In this document: positions 1-8,745 of the stretch, piece by piece | How the letters are laid out: each line of letters begins with the position of its first letter | Position numbering within the stretch: position 1 is the stretch's first letter | Source: Sphingobacteriia bacterium | GTDB lineage: Bacteria; Bacteroidota; Bacteroidia; Chitinophagales; Chitinophagaceae | DNA length: 37,405 nucleotides | Reading direction: 5' to 3' | NCBI GenBank assembly: GCA_947452295.1 | Contig: CANGCK010000034.1 | Location: 1 to 37,405, forward strand | Notes under the pieces: generated by a model | Told to the model about the DNA's origin: nothing | Databases searched by the model: none | The model's input: the letters and a program-made list of their open reading frames with translations, nothing else | Program-made: the position numbers and the translations under genes

Positions 1-476
1 AATTCCTTTTCTATTTCTTCTAATAAATCGAAACGATTTTTTCCATCTCGATCCATTTTGTTGATAAATACAATTACCGGAGTATCGCGCATACGACAAA
101 CTTCCATTAACCTTCTGGTTTGAGCTTCTACCCCATTTACACTATCAATTACCAATATTACACTGTCTACGGCGGTAAGCGTACGATAGGTATCTTCGGC
201 AAAGTCTTTGTGACCAGGGGTGTCTAATAAGTTGATCAATGTATTTTGATACTCGAAAGTCATAACGGAAGTTGCCACAGAAATCCCTCTTTGGCGTTCA
301 ATTTCCATAAAGTCGCTGGTAGCCCCTTTTTTAATCTTGTTGCTTTTTACAGCACCGGCTGTTTGAATCGCTCCACCAAATAACAATAATTTTTCTGTAA
401 GGGTTGTTTTACCGGCATCTGGATGGGAGATGATGGCAAAGGTTTTGCGTCGGTTAATTTCCTTTAAGTACTTCAT
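1..476 (-). CDS. prfC: Peptide chain release factor 3 (RF3), N-terminal part, truncated by window edge
   Basis: This is a translational GTPase that recycles RF1/RF2 from the ribosome after termination. The visible 158 residues start at an ATG (474-476) and run off the left edge, so the C-terminal part is missing from the window. The G1 P-loop is HPDAGKTT (residues 18-25), G3 is DTPGH (85-89) and G4 is NKMD (139-142). The stretch IQTAGAVK followed by [13 protein letters not shown] is the RF3-type switch I, which separates it from EF-G and TypA. It lies downstream of smc on the same strand but beyond the smc terminator, so it probably has its own promoter. A 9-bp hairpin lies in its leader. The family call is firm. 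Confidence 0.93.
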   Translation of the reverse strand, partial: MKYLKEINRRKTFAIISHPDAGKTTLTEKLLLFGGAIQTAGAVKSNKIKKGATSDFMEIERQRGISVATSVMTFEYQNTLINLLDTPGHKDFAEDTYRTLTAVDSVILVIDSVNGVEAQTRRLMEVCRMRDTPVIVFINKMDRDGKNRFDLLEEIEKE

Positions 477-491
477 GTGTAATATATTTAA

Positions 492-513
492 TTGCATTTC
501 TGTTGAAATGCAA
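492..513 (-). repeat. Inverted repeat in the prfC leader
   Basis: TTGCATTTC (492-500) and GAAATGCAA (505-513) are perfect 9-bp inverted arms around a TGTT loop. The repeat ends 16 bases upstream of the prfC start codon. It could be a leader RNA hairpin or a protein-binding operator. There is no T-run, so a terminator is unlikely. The function is unknown. Confidence 0.5.
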
Positions 514-542
514 ATTATTTTTATGGCTATTTCATATAAAAA

Positions 543-569
543 TGCGCCTCAAATTTTGTTTGAGGCGCA
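543..569 (-). terminator. Intrinsic terminator of smc
   Basis: Perfect 11-bp arms (TGCGCCTCAAA / TTTGAGGCGCA) surround a 5-base loop. Read on the minus strand, the hairpin lies about 20 bases after the smc stop codon and is followed by TTTTT. That is the usual form of a rho-independent terminator. Confidence 0.85.
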
Positions 570-587
570 AAGGTACTTGATAATGAT

Positions 588-3500
588 TTAATTAAGGCTT
601 CGGAAGTCTACCGGCACCAGTTTACTTACTCCTGGCTCCTGCATAGTAACCCCGTAAATTACATCCACTGCACCCATAGTTTGCTTATTATGGGTTACAA
701 TAATGAATTGAGAATTATCACTAAACTTTTTAATCATTTGAGTGAATTTGCCCACATTGGCATCGTCTAGTGGTGCATCTACCTCATCTAAAATACAGAA
801 TGGAGCAGGTTTTATTAGATAGATGGAGAATAACAAAGCAGTTGCTGTTAAAGTTTTTTCTCCTCCGCTCAACTGTGTTATAGATGAAGGGCGTTTGCCT
901 TTAGGCTTGGCAACAATTTCAATACCGGTTTCAGCTAAATTTTCAGGATCTACCAAAATCATGTCTGCGGTATCTTCTTCAGTAAATAAAGCCTTAAATA
1001 CTTTCTGGAAATTTTCTCTAACTTGATTAAAGGTATCCAAAAATTGTTGATTAGCTGTTGCTTCTACTTCTAAAATCGTTTGTAGCAAGCTTTCCTTAGC
1101 TGTAACGAGGTCATTTTTTTGTTCTACAATAAACTCATACCGTTTTCTCATTTCAGTAAATGCCTCAATTGCAGTAGGGTTAACCTCTCCCATATTTTCT
1201 AAGCGCTTACGCATTCTATCAGAAGCTGCTTGTAAGTCTTCTAATGGGGTATCGGATGTTCTGGGCTGATCAATAATTTCATCCAACTCAATTTTAAATT
1301 CAACATTAAGCCGTTCTTTCATTCCAGCCAACTGTAGTTTTAATTCATTGAGTTTATCCTTGATTTCATTAAGCAGGTGATCGATCATGTCTTTACTCTT
1401 CACTTTCAATCGCAATTCACTTTCCTTTTCCTGCAAAATATTTCTGAAATTATAATAAGCCTGATCGGCCTCATTTAACTTTAACTCTTCTGCTTCTTTG
1501 GTTCGCATTAACTCCACCAACAAAGCATCTACTTCAGCTAAAGCATTGGTGCTATCAATAATTTCGGCACCCGATTCAGCTAACTGCGCTGTATTAGATT
1601 TAATTTGATCATGCAAATCGTTCAATTGATTTTCTTTGAACAACAATTCTTGCTTTAAGCTGGTAATTTTACTTTGTTGTCTGGTTAGCTGCAAATTGCT
1701 TTCGTTGAAATGTGCAGTTGCAAAATGGTATGCTTGTTCTGCATCTGAATAATCGAGCTCAATTCTACGCATTTCTTCGGAAGTGGCCGTTAATTGCTCA
1801 TTGAGCTGCGCTAATAAATCGCGGGTTTCAGCAATTGAATCTTGCTCATCTTGTAAACGCGCCTCAATATCAGCTAATCGCTGTTCGCCATTTTGTTGTG
1901 CTGCCAATAAATTTTCGATTTTATTTTTTGCAGCAAAAACCTGGTTAGTTAACTGGTTAATTTCTTGTTCAGTAGCACGAATGGCCTGTTCTTTTAATTG
2001 ATCATTAAATGCTATGACTTCATTGTGTTTAAACTGAATATCGGATTTCAATAAATTAACTACAGATTCTTGATCTATAATTTCTTCGTGTAATTTTTCT
2101 AGATTTTTTGCACGACCAATTTTCTTACCTTCAAATAATCCTACACTACCTCCTGTTAAAGTATATTTACCTTTTACGTATTTGCCGGTTTTTTCAAGTA
2201 CCACTGCGCCATAAGCATTGTTCAACGCATCCTCATTATCGGCGATATAAACGTTGGCCAACAAATATTCTGCCAATTTTCGGTATTGTTCATCTACTTC
2301 AATTACTTCCATCGCTTTAGAAGTGTTGGCAGGTTGAACTGTTTCTACGCGTAAATTGTCAAATTGGTCTAACAAAAAGAAATTGGCTTTCCCTTTTTTG
2401 TGCGCATCTAATAAATGAACGGCTTTTAACCCTTCCTCTAAATTGTTAACTACGTAATAGTTAAGGTATGGTTCCAAAACGTTTTCAACAGCTGCCCTAA
2501 ATTCTTCTTTCACATAAATGATGTCGGACAAAATAGGCGCATTATGATTCCAATCGTTGTTTTTATGTAAAAACTTAATACTTTCAGGATAGCCTTCCAT
2601 TGAATCAATCAAGCTTTTCAAGAGATTGAATTCATTTCTTTTAGCATCTAACTTTCTATTTTCTTCGGCTAATTCGCCACGGAGCACTTCGAGTTGTGAT
2701 TGAGTAGCTAATATTTGTCCCTTCGTTTTTTCATGGTGCTCTTGCAACTGTTGCAAATCAACCCTTTTAGACGCTAATGCTTCTTCTTTTTCATTAGATT
2801 CATCTTGAAGCTGGGTTAATTGACTGCTCCGATTTTCTTTCTCTTCGGCTAATTGCAATTGTGAACGCTGAATGTTTTGAATAGAGGTATCAGCAATCGC
2901 TACTTTTTTTTCTGCATCAAACTGGTTTCTTTGCAACTGCTGGTATTGACCTCTTACCGCATCAACTCCACTTCGCTTTTCATCGAAAACCCTTCTTTTA
3001 TCTTCTACATCAAACTGTGCAGCATCGACCCTTTCCTGTAAATTAGTTAAGTTTGCTTCTTCTTCGCCTACCTGCAATTGTGTATACTCAATAGAATCTG
3101 CAGTAGTCTTTAACTGGCCCTCCGCTTTTTCTAAAAAGTCTTTTAAACTTCTTTCTTTTTCTTGTAAATATTGTAGTTTTTGAGAAGCTAAATTCTTGTC
3201 ATTTTCCTTAGTACGTAATCGCTGCTGCAACTCGTTAAACCCTTGTTGCATACTTTGTAATGCTCGTTCTTGGGTAATAAATGCAACTTTTTCTTGCTCA
3301 ATATTGGCTTCTTCTGTAGCTACTTCTGCCTCTATCCTTAGCTTTTTATCGGCCTCAATTTCATGTTGTTCATTCAACTCTTTATAAGAAATATTGAATC
3401 CCTCTAAAGCAGCCTTGGCTAATTCAACTGCTACTTCTTTGTACTCCTTTTTTATTTCGTAAAATTTTTCTGCTTTTTTAGCCTGACTTTCTAATGTTTT

Positions 3501-4106
3501 CAACTGATTGTTGATTTCAAATAGCAAATCTTCAATACGAGCTAAATCTTGTTCTGTGGCGTCAAGCTTATTTTTTGCTTCTTTTTTACGTGTTTTATAA
3601 ATAGTAATGCCCGCAGCTTGCTCAAGCATTCTTCTTCTGCTATTTTCCTTATCCTTGATGATATCATCTACCATTCCCAACTCAATAATTGCATAGCTGT
3701 CGGTACTTACACCAGTATCTAAAAACAAATTATGGATATCTTTTAGCCTACAACTAACATCATTTAATCGATATTCACTTTCACCGTTTTTATAAAAACG
3801 ACGTGTTACAGTTACTGTACTAAATTCTGTAGGCAACAAGTTTTTAGTATTTTCAAAAGTAAGACTCACTTCTGCCAATCCACTTGCACTGCGGGTTTTA
3901 CTACCATTGAATACTAGTGCTTCTAAATTCTCGCTTCTTAATGCCGAAATTTTTTGCTCACCAATTACCCAACGAATGCTATCAATGATATTGCTCTTAC
4001 CACATCCGTTTGGTCCAATAATACCGGTAATGCCTTCATCAAAGCTTACTACCGTTTTATCAGCAAAACTCTTAAACCCCTTAATTTCTAATGATTTTAA
4101 TCTCAC
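588..4106 (-). CDS. smc: Chromosome segregation ATPase SMC
   Basis: This is the core subunit of bacterial condensin, which organises and segregates the chromosome with ScpA/ScpB. At 1172 residues it has the usual family length. The N-terminal head carries the Walker A motif GPNGCGKSN (31-39). Long heptad coiled coils follow (about 170-500 and 680-1010), separated by a globular hinge (about 505-665) with the conserved GKAN and GGSVG segments. The C-terminal head has the ABC signature LSGGEKT (about 1077-1083) and Walker B with DEVDAPLDD (about 1104-1112). The start codon is GTG (4104-4106): the protein then begins MRLKSLEIKGFKSF, the standard SMC start, and no ATG fits better. scpA and scpB are not in this window. 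Confidence 0.97.
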   Translation of the reverse strand: MRLKSLEIKGFKSFADKTVVSFDEGITGIIGPNGCGKSNIIDSIRWVIGEQKISALRSENLEALVFNGSKTRSASGLAEVSLTFENTKNLLPTEFSTVTVTRRFYKNGESEYRLNDVSCRLKDIHNLFLDTGVSTDSYAIIELGMVDDIIKDKENSRRRMLEQAAGITIYKTRKKEAKNKLDATEQDLARIEDLLFEINNQLKTLESQAKKAEKFYEIKKEYKEVAVELAKAALEGFNISYKELNEQHEIEADKKLRIEAEVATEEANIEQEKVAFITQERALQSMQQGFNELQQRLRTKENDKNLASQKLQYLQEKERSLKDFLEKAEGQLKTTADSIEYTQLQVGEEEANLTNLQERVDAAQFDVEDKRRVFDEKRSGVDAVRGQYQQLQRNQFDAEKKVAIADTSIQNIQRSQLQLAEEKENRSSQLTQLQDESNEKEEALASKRVDLQQLQEHHEKTKGQILATQSQLEVLRGELAEENRKLDAKRNEFNLLKSLIDSMEGYPESIKFLHKNNDWNHNAPILSDIIYVKEEFRAAVENVLEPYLNYYVVNNLEEGLKAVHLLDAHKKGKANFFLLDQFDNLRVETVQPANTSKAMEVIEVDEQYRKLAEYLLANVYIADNEDALNNAYGAVVLEKTGKYVKGKYTLTGGSVGLFEGKKIGRAKNLEKLHEEIIDQESVVNLLKSDIQFKHNEVIAFNDQLKEQAIRATEQEINQLTNQVFAAKNKIENLLAAQQNGEQRLADIEARLQDEQDSIAETRDLLAQLNEQLTATSEEMRRIELDYSDAEQAYHFATAHFNESNLQLTRQQSKITSLKQELLFKENQLNDLHDQIKSNTAQLAESGAEIIDSTNALAEVDALLVELMRTKEAEELKLNEADQAYYNFRNILQEKESELRLKVKSKDMIDHLLNEIKDKLNELKLQLAGMKERLNVEFKIELDEIIDQPRTSDTPLEDLQAASDRMRKRLENMGEVNPTAIEAFTEMRKRYEFIVEQKNDLVTAKESLLQTILEVEATANQQFLDTFNQVRENFQKVFKALFTEEDTADMILVDPENLAETGIEIVAKPKGKRPSSITQLSGGEKTLTATALLFSIYLIKPAPFCILDEVDAPLDDANVGKFTQMIKKFSDNSQFIIVTHNKQTMGAVDVIYGVTMQEPGVSKLVPVDFRSLN

Positions 4107-4564
4107 GTTTTCGCTATTTGAGTGTGCGAACTTACTCTAAAAGCCCCGAAATTGCATAAAGAATATGGCGTTGTGTATAATAAAAATCACTTGATTGCAA
4201 GATGTGGATAAACTTTGCCCAAAAACAACCAAATAATTATATAAATGATTGAATTTCAACAAATTATTAATAAAAAAAGCAAAACCTAATTCGTTAAAAA
4301 AATGAGGATAACTCTATTTAAACTGTTAGGTAATTATGGAAAAATAGTACCTTTTTCTAGCGGATCTTTTCTTCTTTTTTAATAAATAACACATGTATTT
4401 CCAGATATTTATTGCCCTTTTAATAGAATAAGTATAAGTGCGATGATTTTTTATTTTCTATATACTATGTTCATAATGAACAATTTTAGTATAGTCTGTG
4501 TTTATAATGTATTGATTAAAGTCTTTTATTCAATCATATTGTTTTAATAAATTTTACCGTATAA
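4107..4564. other. AT-rich intergenic region between smc and the glycosyltransferase gene
   Basis: This 458-base gap separates two divergent genes and is the only gap above 300 bases. I see no convincing coding frame, tRNA or structured RNA in it. The smc-proximal end carries CGAACTTA (4127-4134), which reads TAAGTTCG on the minus strand and resembles a Bacteroidetes -7 element. Near the other end is a composite inverted repeat (4461-4493), listed separately. Confidence 0.6.
4461..4493. repeat. Composite palindrome upstream of the glycosyltransferase gene
   Basis: Inner arms TGTTCAT (4468-4474) and ATGAACA (4476-4482) are perfect around a single A. Outer arms TATACTA (4461-4467) and TAGTATA (4487-4493) also match, offset by a 4-base insertion (ATTT) on the right. 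The result is a 14-bp interrupted inverted repeat 71 bases before the next coding start. It could be an operator or a cruciform/hairpin. No T-run follows it. Confidence 0.5.
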
Positions 4565-5710
4565 TTGATTAGAAACTCAGACTTGGAAAAAAATTTACAC
4601 ATCATCGCATTCGATATCCCTTACCCAGCAGTTAATGGAAGGAAAATCGACGTTCTTCATACTATAATTGCGCTTCATCAAATTGGCATTCGTATTCATT
4701 TGCATTGCTTTAGCTATAGTAGAGTTGAGGAAATTGCATTAGCAAAATACTGCGCATCAGTAAATTACTACGAACGGTCTCATGGTCACAAGGGCTTTTC
4801 CACTCATTTGCCCTATATTGTATCTACCAGGAAAAATCAAACTTTACTCTCCAATTTATTGAAAGACGATTACCCTATATTAATGGAAGGCATTCATTCT
4901 ACCTATCTATTAAATGATGAACGTTTCTCATCGAGAAAATGTTTTGTAAGATTACACTATGTAGCATTTGAGTATTATAAGTCGCTTCAATTGAAAGCCA
5001 CCTCTCTTTTTAAAAAAATTTATTATTGGAATGAATCGAGGTTACTGAAAAAATATGAAAATAACATTTCTTCAAAAGCTACATTTTTCATGGTAAAAAA
5101 TAGCGATAATGCTATCTACCAAAACAAATTCAACAGTACTAAAATAAAAACATTACCACCATTTATCCCTTTTGAAGAAATAAAGTCATTAGAAGGAATG
5201 GGTACATACTGCCTGTATCATGGAGATTTAAGTGTTGATGCCAATGAGCAGGCTGCAATTTGGTTACTAAAAAAAGTATTCAATCAATTTAAAGTACCAT
5301 TAGTGATCGCTGGAAATAATCCTTCTAATAAGTTGATAGCACTTGCGCATCTGCATAGTCATACCTGTATAGTACCTAATCCAACCGAAAAAGAATTACA
5401 AGATATGATTGCAAAAGCGCACATTAACTTGTTACCTTCTTTCATTCAAACTGGTGTTAAAATAAAATTATTGAATGCAATTTATAATGGTAGGCATTGC
5501 GTAGTTAATGAAGCAATAGTAGCAGGTACAGAACTAGCCGCATCTTGCCACATTGCAACTAGTGCCAATGCATTTAAAGAAATTGTAGCTCAATTATATC
5601 ATCAACCTTTTACACTAGAAGAAATCAGATTTCGGGAAAAATTGATTTTACCAATATATAAAAATCATAGTAATGCCTTAAAAATTGCTGAATGGATTTT
5701 TGGCATTTAA
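4565..5710 (+). CDS. GT-B fold glycosyltransferase (family 4/1-like)
   Basis: This predicted cytoplasmic sugar transferase has about 381 residues. The N-terminal half (HIIAFDIPYP, then VNGRKIDVLH) resembles the Rossmann lobe of Bacteroidetes GT-B enzymes. The C-terminal half has CLYHGDLSVDANEQAA (about 220-235) and a donor-lobe segment, QTGVKIKLLNAIYNGRHCVVN (about 300-320). No membrane segment or signal peptide is seen. Acceptor and donor sugars cannot be told from sequence. There is no ATG near the N-terminus. TTG at 4565 follows directly after an in-frame stop, and TTG at 4583 (giving MEKNLHIIAFDIPYP) fits the family start better. It stands alone, convergent with ftsE, so context gives no pathway. 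Confidence 0.8.
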   Translation: MIRNSDLEKNLHIIAFDIPYPAVNGRKIDVLHTIIALHQIGIRIHLHCFSYSRVEEIALAKYCASVNYYERSHGHKGFSTHLPYIVSTRKNQTLLSNLLKDDYPILMEGIHSTYLLNDERFSSRKCFVRLHYVAFEYYKSLQLKATSLFKKIYYWNESRLLKKYENNISSKATFFMVKNSDNAIYQNKFNSTKIKTLPPFIPFEEIKSLEGMGTYCLYHGDLSVDANEQAAIWLLKKVFNQFKVPLVIAGNNPSNKLIALAHLHSHTCIVPNPTEKELQDMIAKAHINLLPSFIQTGVKIKLLNAIYNGRHCVVNEAIVAGTELAASCHIATSANAFKEIVAQLYHQPFTLEEIRFREKLILPIYKNHSNALKIAEWIFGI

Positions 5711-5729
5711 ATGTAGTAAACTAATATCA

Positions 5730-6416
5730 CTATACAGTTCTAGTTGCGCTATCGGTTACTCTACCTTGTTCTGTTTTCAACATCCTACTCGGATATCTGT
5801 TTATCACAATAAAATCATGTGTAGCCATAATAACAGAAGTGCCGTAATCTTTGGCAATTTGAATCAGGAGTTGCATAATTTCATCGCTGGTTTCAGGATC
5901 GAGGTTACCAGTTGGCTCATCGGCCAATATAAGTTTCGGTGAATTCAATAATGCACGGGCAATTTCAATACGTTGTTGTTCGCCGCCACTCATCTCAAAA
6001 GGCATTTTAAACCCTTTGCTTTTTAACCCCACTTTATCCAATACATCATTAATTTTTTCTTTGATTAGCCGTTCGTCTTTCCAACCGGTAGCTTTTAGTA
6101 CGAAGTTTAAATTTTCGTATACATTTCTATCAGTTAATAACTGAAAATCTTGAAAAATAACGCCTAAATTTCTTCTCAAAAAAGGGACTTTTTTCCAGTC
6201 CATCATACGTAAATCAAATCCAACTACACTGCCACGACCTTCAGTTAAAGTTAATTCACCATATAAAGTTTTCAACAAACTACTTTTACCCGTACCTGTT
6301 TTACCCACTAAGTACACAAATTCTCCTTTTTGAACTTCAAAATTCACGTCTTGTAAAATAAGACTATTACCTTGATAGATATTTACGTTTTGAAGTGAAA
6401 TGACCGTTTCTGGCAT
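5730..6416 (-). CDS. ftsE: Cell division ABC transporter ATP-binding protein FtsE
   Basis: This is the ATPase of the FtsEX complex, which in other bacteria couples ATP hydrolysis at the septum to activation of peptidoglycan hydrolases. At 228 residues it is the usual single-domain length. It shows Walker [10 protein letters not shown] (38-46), Q-loop Gln89, ABC signature MSGGEQQ (142-148), Walker B LILADEP (162-168), the D-loop segment GNLD and switch His200 (ATHD). The text [11 protein letters not shown] is typical of FtsE/LolD-type ATPases. LolD is the main alternative, but the length and the [19 protein letters not shown] segment favour FtsE. ftsX is not adjacent. It lies 57 bases downstream of purM on the same strand and may share its transcript. 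Confidence 0.88.
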   Translation of the reverse strand: MPETVISLQNVNIYQGNSLILQDVNFEVQKGEFVYLVGKTGTGKSSLLKTLYGELTLTEGRGSVVGFDLRMMDWKKVPFLRRNLGVIFQDFQLLTDRNVYENLNFVLKATGWKDERLIKEKINDVLDKVGLKSKGFKMPFEMSGGEQQRIEIARALLNSPKLILADEPTGNLDPETSDEIMQLLIQIAKDYGTSVIMATHDFIVINRYPSRMLKTEQGRVTDSATRTV

Positions 6417-6473
6417 AGTAGTAGGTTAATAATTATTCTACAAATATAAGCAATGCTTGTTCTTTAGAAAAGG

Positions 6474-7655
6474 TTAATATTCATATACAACTTCACCAAA
6501 TGAACCTGAAAGTTTAAGGGACGATTTTAACGAGGTAGCTGGCTCTACCCTGCCTACAATTTGTGCGTTGATATTAAAAGATTTTGCCGTTTCAATCATA
6601 GCAGCTGCAGCATTTTCATTTGTAAAAATTTCTAGCCGATGCCCCATATTAAAAACCTGGTACATTTCTCTCCAATCAGCGCCAGAGTTGTTTCTAATTA
6701 ATTCAAATACAGGTGGTGGCTCAAACAATTGATCTTTGATAACATTCAACGGTTTTGGCAAATACTTCATACATTTTGTTTGTCCGCCTCCACTACAATG
6801 TATTACACCATCAATTTCATTAAAATGAGCTGCTACAATCTTTTTCAAAAGTGGCGCATACGTTCTAGTGGGTGATAAAAGTAATTGGCCTACTGTCATC
6901 GTTTCTCCCTCAATTTGTATGGTATCGGTCATTTTATTTTTCCCGATATACACTACTTCATTTGGCAAAGTAGGTTCAAATGACTCGGGATAATTGGTTG
7001 CATAATATTTCTCTAATACATCATGCCTAGCGCTTGTTAGGCCATTACTACCTAATCCGCTATTATAGGCTAATTCATAAGTGGCTTTACCAGCACTGGA
7101 AAAACCAACAATAACATTGCCCGCCTTTATTTTATCGTTGGTAATTAGTTGATTTTTAGGCCATCTTGCAGTCATGGTTCCGTTTACGGCAATGGTTCGA
7201 ACCACATCACCTACATCAGCAGTTTCGCCTCCTAAATAATGAATATTCACTCCATATTTTTTCAAAACATCGAAAAAAGATTGAGTCCCATTAATCACTT
7301 CCTGTAAAATTTCTCCGGTAATTACACTTTTATTTCTGTCGATCGTTGAAGAAAATAATAGGTTATCGGTAATGCCAATACACAATAAATCGTCTAAATT
7401 CATTGCCACTGCATCCTGCGCTATTCCTCTCCAAATAGAGGCATCGCCAGTTTCTTTCCAGTATAAATAAGCTAAAATGCTTTTAGTACCAGCGCCATCG
7501 GCATGCATAATGTTCACCCAATTGTCATCTCCGCACAAATAATCAGGATAAATTTTACAGAAGGCGTTTGGATAAAGTCCCTGATCTAACTTTTGAATAG
7601 CAGCATGCACTTCTTCCTTTTGTGCAGATACCCCTCTTTTAGCATATAGTGACAT
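6474..7655 (-). CDS. purM: Phosphoribosylformylglycinamidine cyclo-ligase (AIR synthase)
   Basis: This enzyme closes the imidazole ring (FGAM + ATP to AIR) in cytoplasmic purine synthesis. It has 393 residues, longer than the roughly 345 of E. coli PurM, and matches the Bacteroidetes long form. The ATP/Mg segment HADGAGTKS is at 51-59, followed by AQDAVAMNLDDLLCIG (about 101-116), the conserved acidic motif of the PurM N-terminal domain. A glycine-rich HCSGGGQTK and a FNMGHR segment mark the C-terminal domain. It is divergent from ribF across a 130-base region. TACATTCG on the minus strand (7678-7685) is a candidate -7 element about 23 bases before the start codon. Confidence 0.93.
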   Translation of the reverse strand: MSLYAKRGVSAQKEEVHAAIQKLDQGLYPNAFCKIYPDYLCGDDNWVNIMHADGAGTKSILAYLYWKETGDASIWRGIAQDAVAMNLDDLLCIGITDNLLFSSTIDRNKSVITGEILQEVINGTQSFFDVLKKYGVNIHYLGGETADVGDVVRTIAVNGTMTARWPKNQLITNDKIKAGNVIVGFSSAGKATYELAYNSGLGSNGLTSARHDVLEKYYATNYPESFEPTLPNEVVYIGKNKMTDTIQIEGETMTVGQLLLSPTRTYAPLLKKIVAAHFNEIDGVIHCSGGGQTKCMKYLPKPLNVIKDQLFEPPPVFELIRNNSGADWREMYQVFNMGHRLEIFTNENAAAAMIETAKSFNINAQIVGRVEPATSLKSSLKLSGSFGEVVYEY

Positions 7656-7677
7656 TATGTATAGTTATTATTTGCTG

Positions 7678-7685
7678 CGAATGTA
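7678..7685 (-). promoter_or_regulatory. Candidate -7 promoter element of purM (TACATTCG)
   Basis: This matches 7 of 8 positions of the Bacteroidetes TAnnTTTG element, about 23 bases upstream of the purM ATG. No clear TTG at -33 accompanies it, so support is modest. Confidence 0.35.
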
Positions 7686-7771
7686 CAAATTATTCGACTG
7701 AGGGTGGATAGTGTATATAAATTCTAACCCAAACCATTCCTTCACCATTCTTCTTTTTCAACTTATCTTAT

Positions 7772-7779
7772 TACTTTTG
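7772..7779 (+). promoter_or_regulatory. Bacteroidetes -7 promoter element of ribF (TACTTTTG)
   Basis: This is an exact match to TAnnTTTG ending 9 bases before the ribF ATG at 7789. It predicts a very short 5' leader. Because it lies inside the possible longer reading frame that opens at a GTG at 7711, it argues that translation begins at 7789. A -33 TTTG is not evident. Confidence 0.55.
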
Positions 7780-7788
7780 CGTCCTATT

Positions 7789-8745
7789 ATGAAGGTACAT
7801 CGTGAACTGGTGGGCTCCCTGCCCGATTTTCGACAAGCAGTAATTACCATTGGCACTTTTGATGGCGTGCACCTGGGTCATCAAAAAATTATTGCCCAAC
7901 TAAAAGCAGAAGCCGCTCAAATAAATGGAGAAACAGTTATTATTACATTTCATCCGCATCCAAGGAAGATAGTATCATCTGTTCCAGGGGATATCAAATA
8001 CTTGAACACACTCCCCCAAAAAATACAGCTATTAGAACAAGCTGGCATTGATCATCTTGTAATTATTCCCTTTGATCATGTGTTTGCCAATCAGCCTGCA
8101 CAATCATACATAAATGATTTTTTATATAAATATTTCAAACCTAAAGTGGTAATTATTGGATATGACCACCGATTCGGAAAAGGCAGAGAGGGAGATTATA
8201 CGTTGTTAGAACAAGAAGGGGGAAAATTAGGATTTATAGTTAAAGAAATTTCTGAGGAAATATTAAATGAAGTAGTTATTAGTTCAACCAAAATCAGGCA
8301 ATCAATTTTAGACCATGATATTGAGCAGGCCAATGATTTTTTAGGATATGCTTACTTTTTTGAAGGGAAAGTGGTAGAGGGCAACAAATTAGGTAGAACA
8401 ATTGGTTATCCAACCGCCAATTTACACATATCGAGTGAAGAAAAATTAATTCCAGGAAATGGAGTTTATGCTGTTACAATTCATCGATCCTCACCAATTA
8501 AATCGGCTGACCATATTCCTTTAAAAGGAATGATGAATATTGGGGTTAGGCCTACTGTTGATGGAAAAAAACGAGTAATTGAAGTTCATATATTTAATTT
8601 TGACGAAGACCTCTACGGCCAAGAGTTAACCATATCTATCTGTCATTTTTTACGTGGAGAAGAAAAGTTTAACGGTTTAGAAGCCTTAAAAAATCAACTT
8701 GAAATAGATAAAAATAATGCCATCCAATTGCTGGAAATGGATTAG
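7789..8745 (+). CDS. ribF: Bifunctional riboflavin kinase / FAD synthetase
   Basis: This enzyme converts riboflavin to FMN and then FAD in the cytoplasm. The frame is open from a GTG at 7711, but I place the start at ATG 7789 (MKVHRELVGSL), giving 318 residues, the normal family length. The extra N-terminal stretch looks non-coding and contains the promoter element. The N-terminal nucleotidyltransferase domain has GTFDGVHLGH (22-31) with the HxGH signature, GYDHRFGKGREGD, and the ISSTKIR segment. The C-terminal riboflavin kinase domain has GRTIGYPTANL with the PTAN motif, MNIGVRPT and the late E-V-H-I-F-N-F-D segment. Its stop codon overlaps the stop of convergent holA in the four bases TTAG. 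Confidence 0.95.
   Translation: MKVHRELVGSLPDFRQAVITIGTFDGVHLGHQKIIAQLKAEAAQINGETVIITFHPHPRKIVSSVPGDIKYLNTLPQKIQLLEQAGIDHLVIIPFDHVFANQPAQSYINDFLYKYFKPKVVIIGYDHRFGKGREGDYTLLEQEGGKLGFIVKEISEEILNEVVISSTKIRQSILDHDIEQANDFLGYAYFFEGKVVEGNKLGRTIGYPTANLHISSEEKLIPGNGVYAVTIHRSSPIKSADHIPLKGMMNIGVRPTVDGKKRVIEVHIFNFDEDLYGQELTISICHFLRGEEKFNGLEALKNQLEIDKNNAIQLLEMD

Noticed and set aside
1783..3387. Plus-strand open frames inside smc
   Set aside because: They lie antisense to a well-supported coiled-coil coding region and have biased composition that mirrors it; no family features.
5711..5729. Possible terminator between the convergent glycosyltransferase and ftsE genes
   Set aside because: Only 19 bases and no inverted repeat found.
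7711..7788. N-terminal extension of ribF from GTG 7711
   Set aside because: It adds residues not found in RibF proteins, contains an exact TAnnTTTG promoter element, and the ATG at 7789 gives the normal length.
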